Shown: positions 21,761-22,232 of the stretch, piece after piece
Layout of the letters: the number at the start of each line of letters is the position of its first letter
Position numbering within the stretch: the stretch's first letter is position 1
NCBI GenBank assembly: GCA_944387755.1
Contig: CALXGC010000082.1
Span: 1 to 22,232 of the forward strand
Length of the DNA stretch: 22,232 nucleotides
Direction of reading: 5' to 3'
DNA from: an uncultured Oscillospiraceae bacterium
GTDB lineage: Bacteria > Bacillota_A > Clostridia > Oscillospirales > Oscillospiraceae
Program-made: the position numbers and the translations under genes
The notes under the pieces: generated by a model
Databases searched by the model: none
What the model was told of the DNA's origin: nothing
Seen by the model: the letters and a program-made list of their open reading frames with translations, nothing else

Positions 21761-21791
21761 AGCAAAACATTTACACAGGAGCTGAAAATAT

Positions 21792-22232
21792 ATGCCCAAC
21801 GACAAAGAATTTGTGCTCCAGGCCATGCGGGAAACCGGCCTGGCGCGTGCTCAGGCTCTCCAGGCCCAGGCCTCTGAAATGACCGGGACGGAGCTGTACG
21901 CGGCGGAGGACTTTATTCCGGAGTTCTCGGCGGCGTGCGCCCTGAAAAATATGCTGGAGCGGTCCGCCGGGTTCGTGTGCCGGAGTACCGCCGGGCGGGT
22001 GGTGAAGCTCCTCCAGCCCTACGACAGCTCCACCTACACCCAGGAGCCGGAGGAGCTGCCCGCCCAGTGGGGGTTCAAATGGTCCACCGACCCGGCAAAG
22101 GCCCTGCCCTTCGTGGCGCTGGCCACCAGCCCCTACAACACCGGGGACTGCTGCACCGAGGGCGGCACGACCTGGCGGAGCGCCATCGACGGCAACGTCT
22201 GGAGCCCCAGCGCCTACCCCCAGGGATGGGAG
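21792..22232 (+). CDS. Phage tail or surface protein with possible carbohydrate-binding end, cut by window
   Basis: 147 codons are open to the window edge. AGGAG at 21776-21780 precedes ATG 21792. The first 60 residues are helical (ELYAAEDFIPEFSAACAL). A beta-rich part follows (GFVCRSTAGRVVKLLQPYDS). The last visible residues (WRSAIDGNVWSPSAYPQGWE) resemble the aromatic pattern of a chitin/cellulose-binding module (CBM5/12-like), with Trp and Tyr spaced as in V-W-S-P-x-x-Y-x-x-x-W. From memory, such proteins are accessory tail or lysis-region proteins of Clostridial prophages. The C-terminus and exact function cannot be seen. Confidence 0.7.
   Translation, partial: MPNDKEFVLQAMRETGLARAQALQAQASEMTGTELYAAEDFIPEFSAACALKNMLERSAGFVCRSTAGRVVKLLQPYDSSTYTQEPEELPAQWGFKWSTDPAKALPFVALATSPYNTGDCCTEGGTTWRSAIDGNVWSPSAYPQGWE

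Overview
The window is GC-rich bacterial DNA, about 60% GC by eye, from a spore-forming anaerobic Firmicute. It most resembles the gut Oscillospiraceae (the Flavonifractor, Intestinimonas, Lawsonibacter group). The reasons are the yqfC-yqfD-phoH-ybeY-era-yqzL-recO gene order, the sporulation genes, a Na+-pumping decarboxylase, and the types of small phage genes and dispersed repeats. The genus is inferred from gene style, not from a search.

Layout. Positions 1-1011 (minus) hold a decarboxylase beta subunit (oadB) cut by the window edge. Its structured leader carries a terminator and looks like a metal-ion riboswitch. Positions 1288-2732 (minus) are an HD-domain / DegV operon, followed by trmD with its own strong promoter. 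pepF runs divergently on the plus strand (3796-5604). Positions 5645-11104 are one long minus-strand housekeeping and sporulation operon: yqfC, yqfD, phoH, an unusual XRE-ybeY fusion, a 51-aa membrane peptide, era, yqzL and recO. The usual yqfF, dgkA and cdd genes are absent from it. folT (11202-11819, minus) has a 5' leader with a THF-riboswitch-like core and a perfect anti-Shine-Dalgarno. It is divergent from mrnC and rqcH (plus). A DUF6514-like gene follows. oadA (15034-17028, minus) is the carboxyltransferase and biotin-carrier partner of oadB, encoded 14 kb away from it.

From 17268 the content becomes accessory. A YolD-like protein and a Y-family DNA polymerase are translationally coupled on the minus strand. 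From about 19437 a decayed prophage fragment starts abruptly inside a minor-capsid gene. That capsid remnant is fused to a C-terminal domain that reads as polymorphic toxin type 50 (Ntox50). Two tightly coupled small genes follow, the first a good immunity candidate, then a terminator. After them come a truncated scaffold-protein gene, a small phage protein, about 245 bp of nested palindromic repeat, and a phage surface or tail protein with a possible carbohydrate-binding end, cut by the window edge.

The observations most worth following up are the truncated capsid-toxin module with its two small partner genes, the HTH-YbeY fusion next to a perfect 10-bp hairpin, the riboswitch-like leader before a sodium-pump subunit, and the folT leader.
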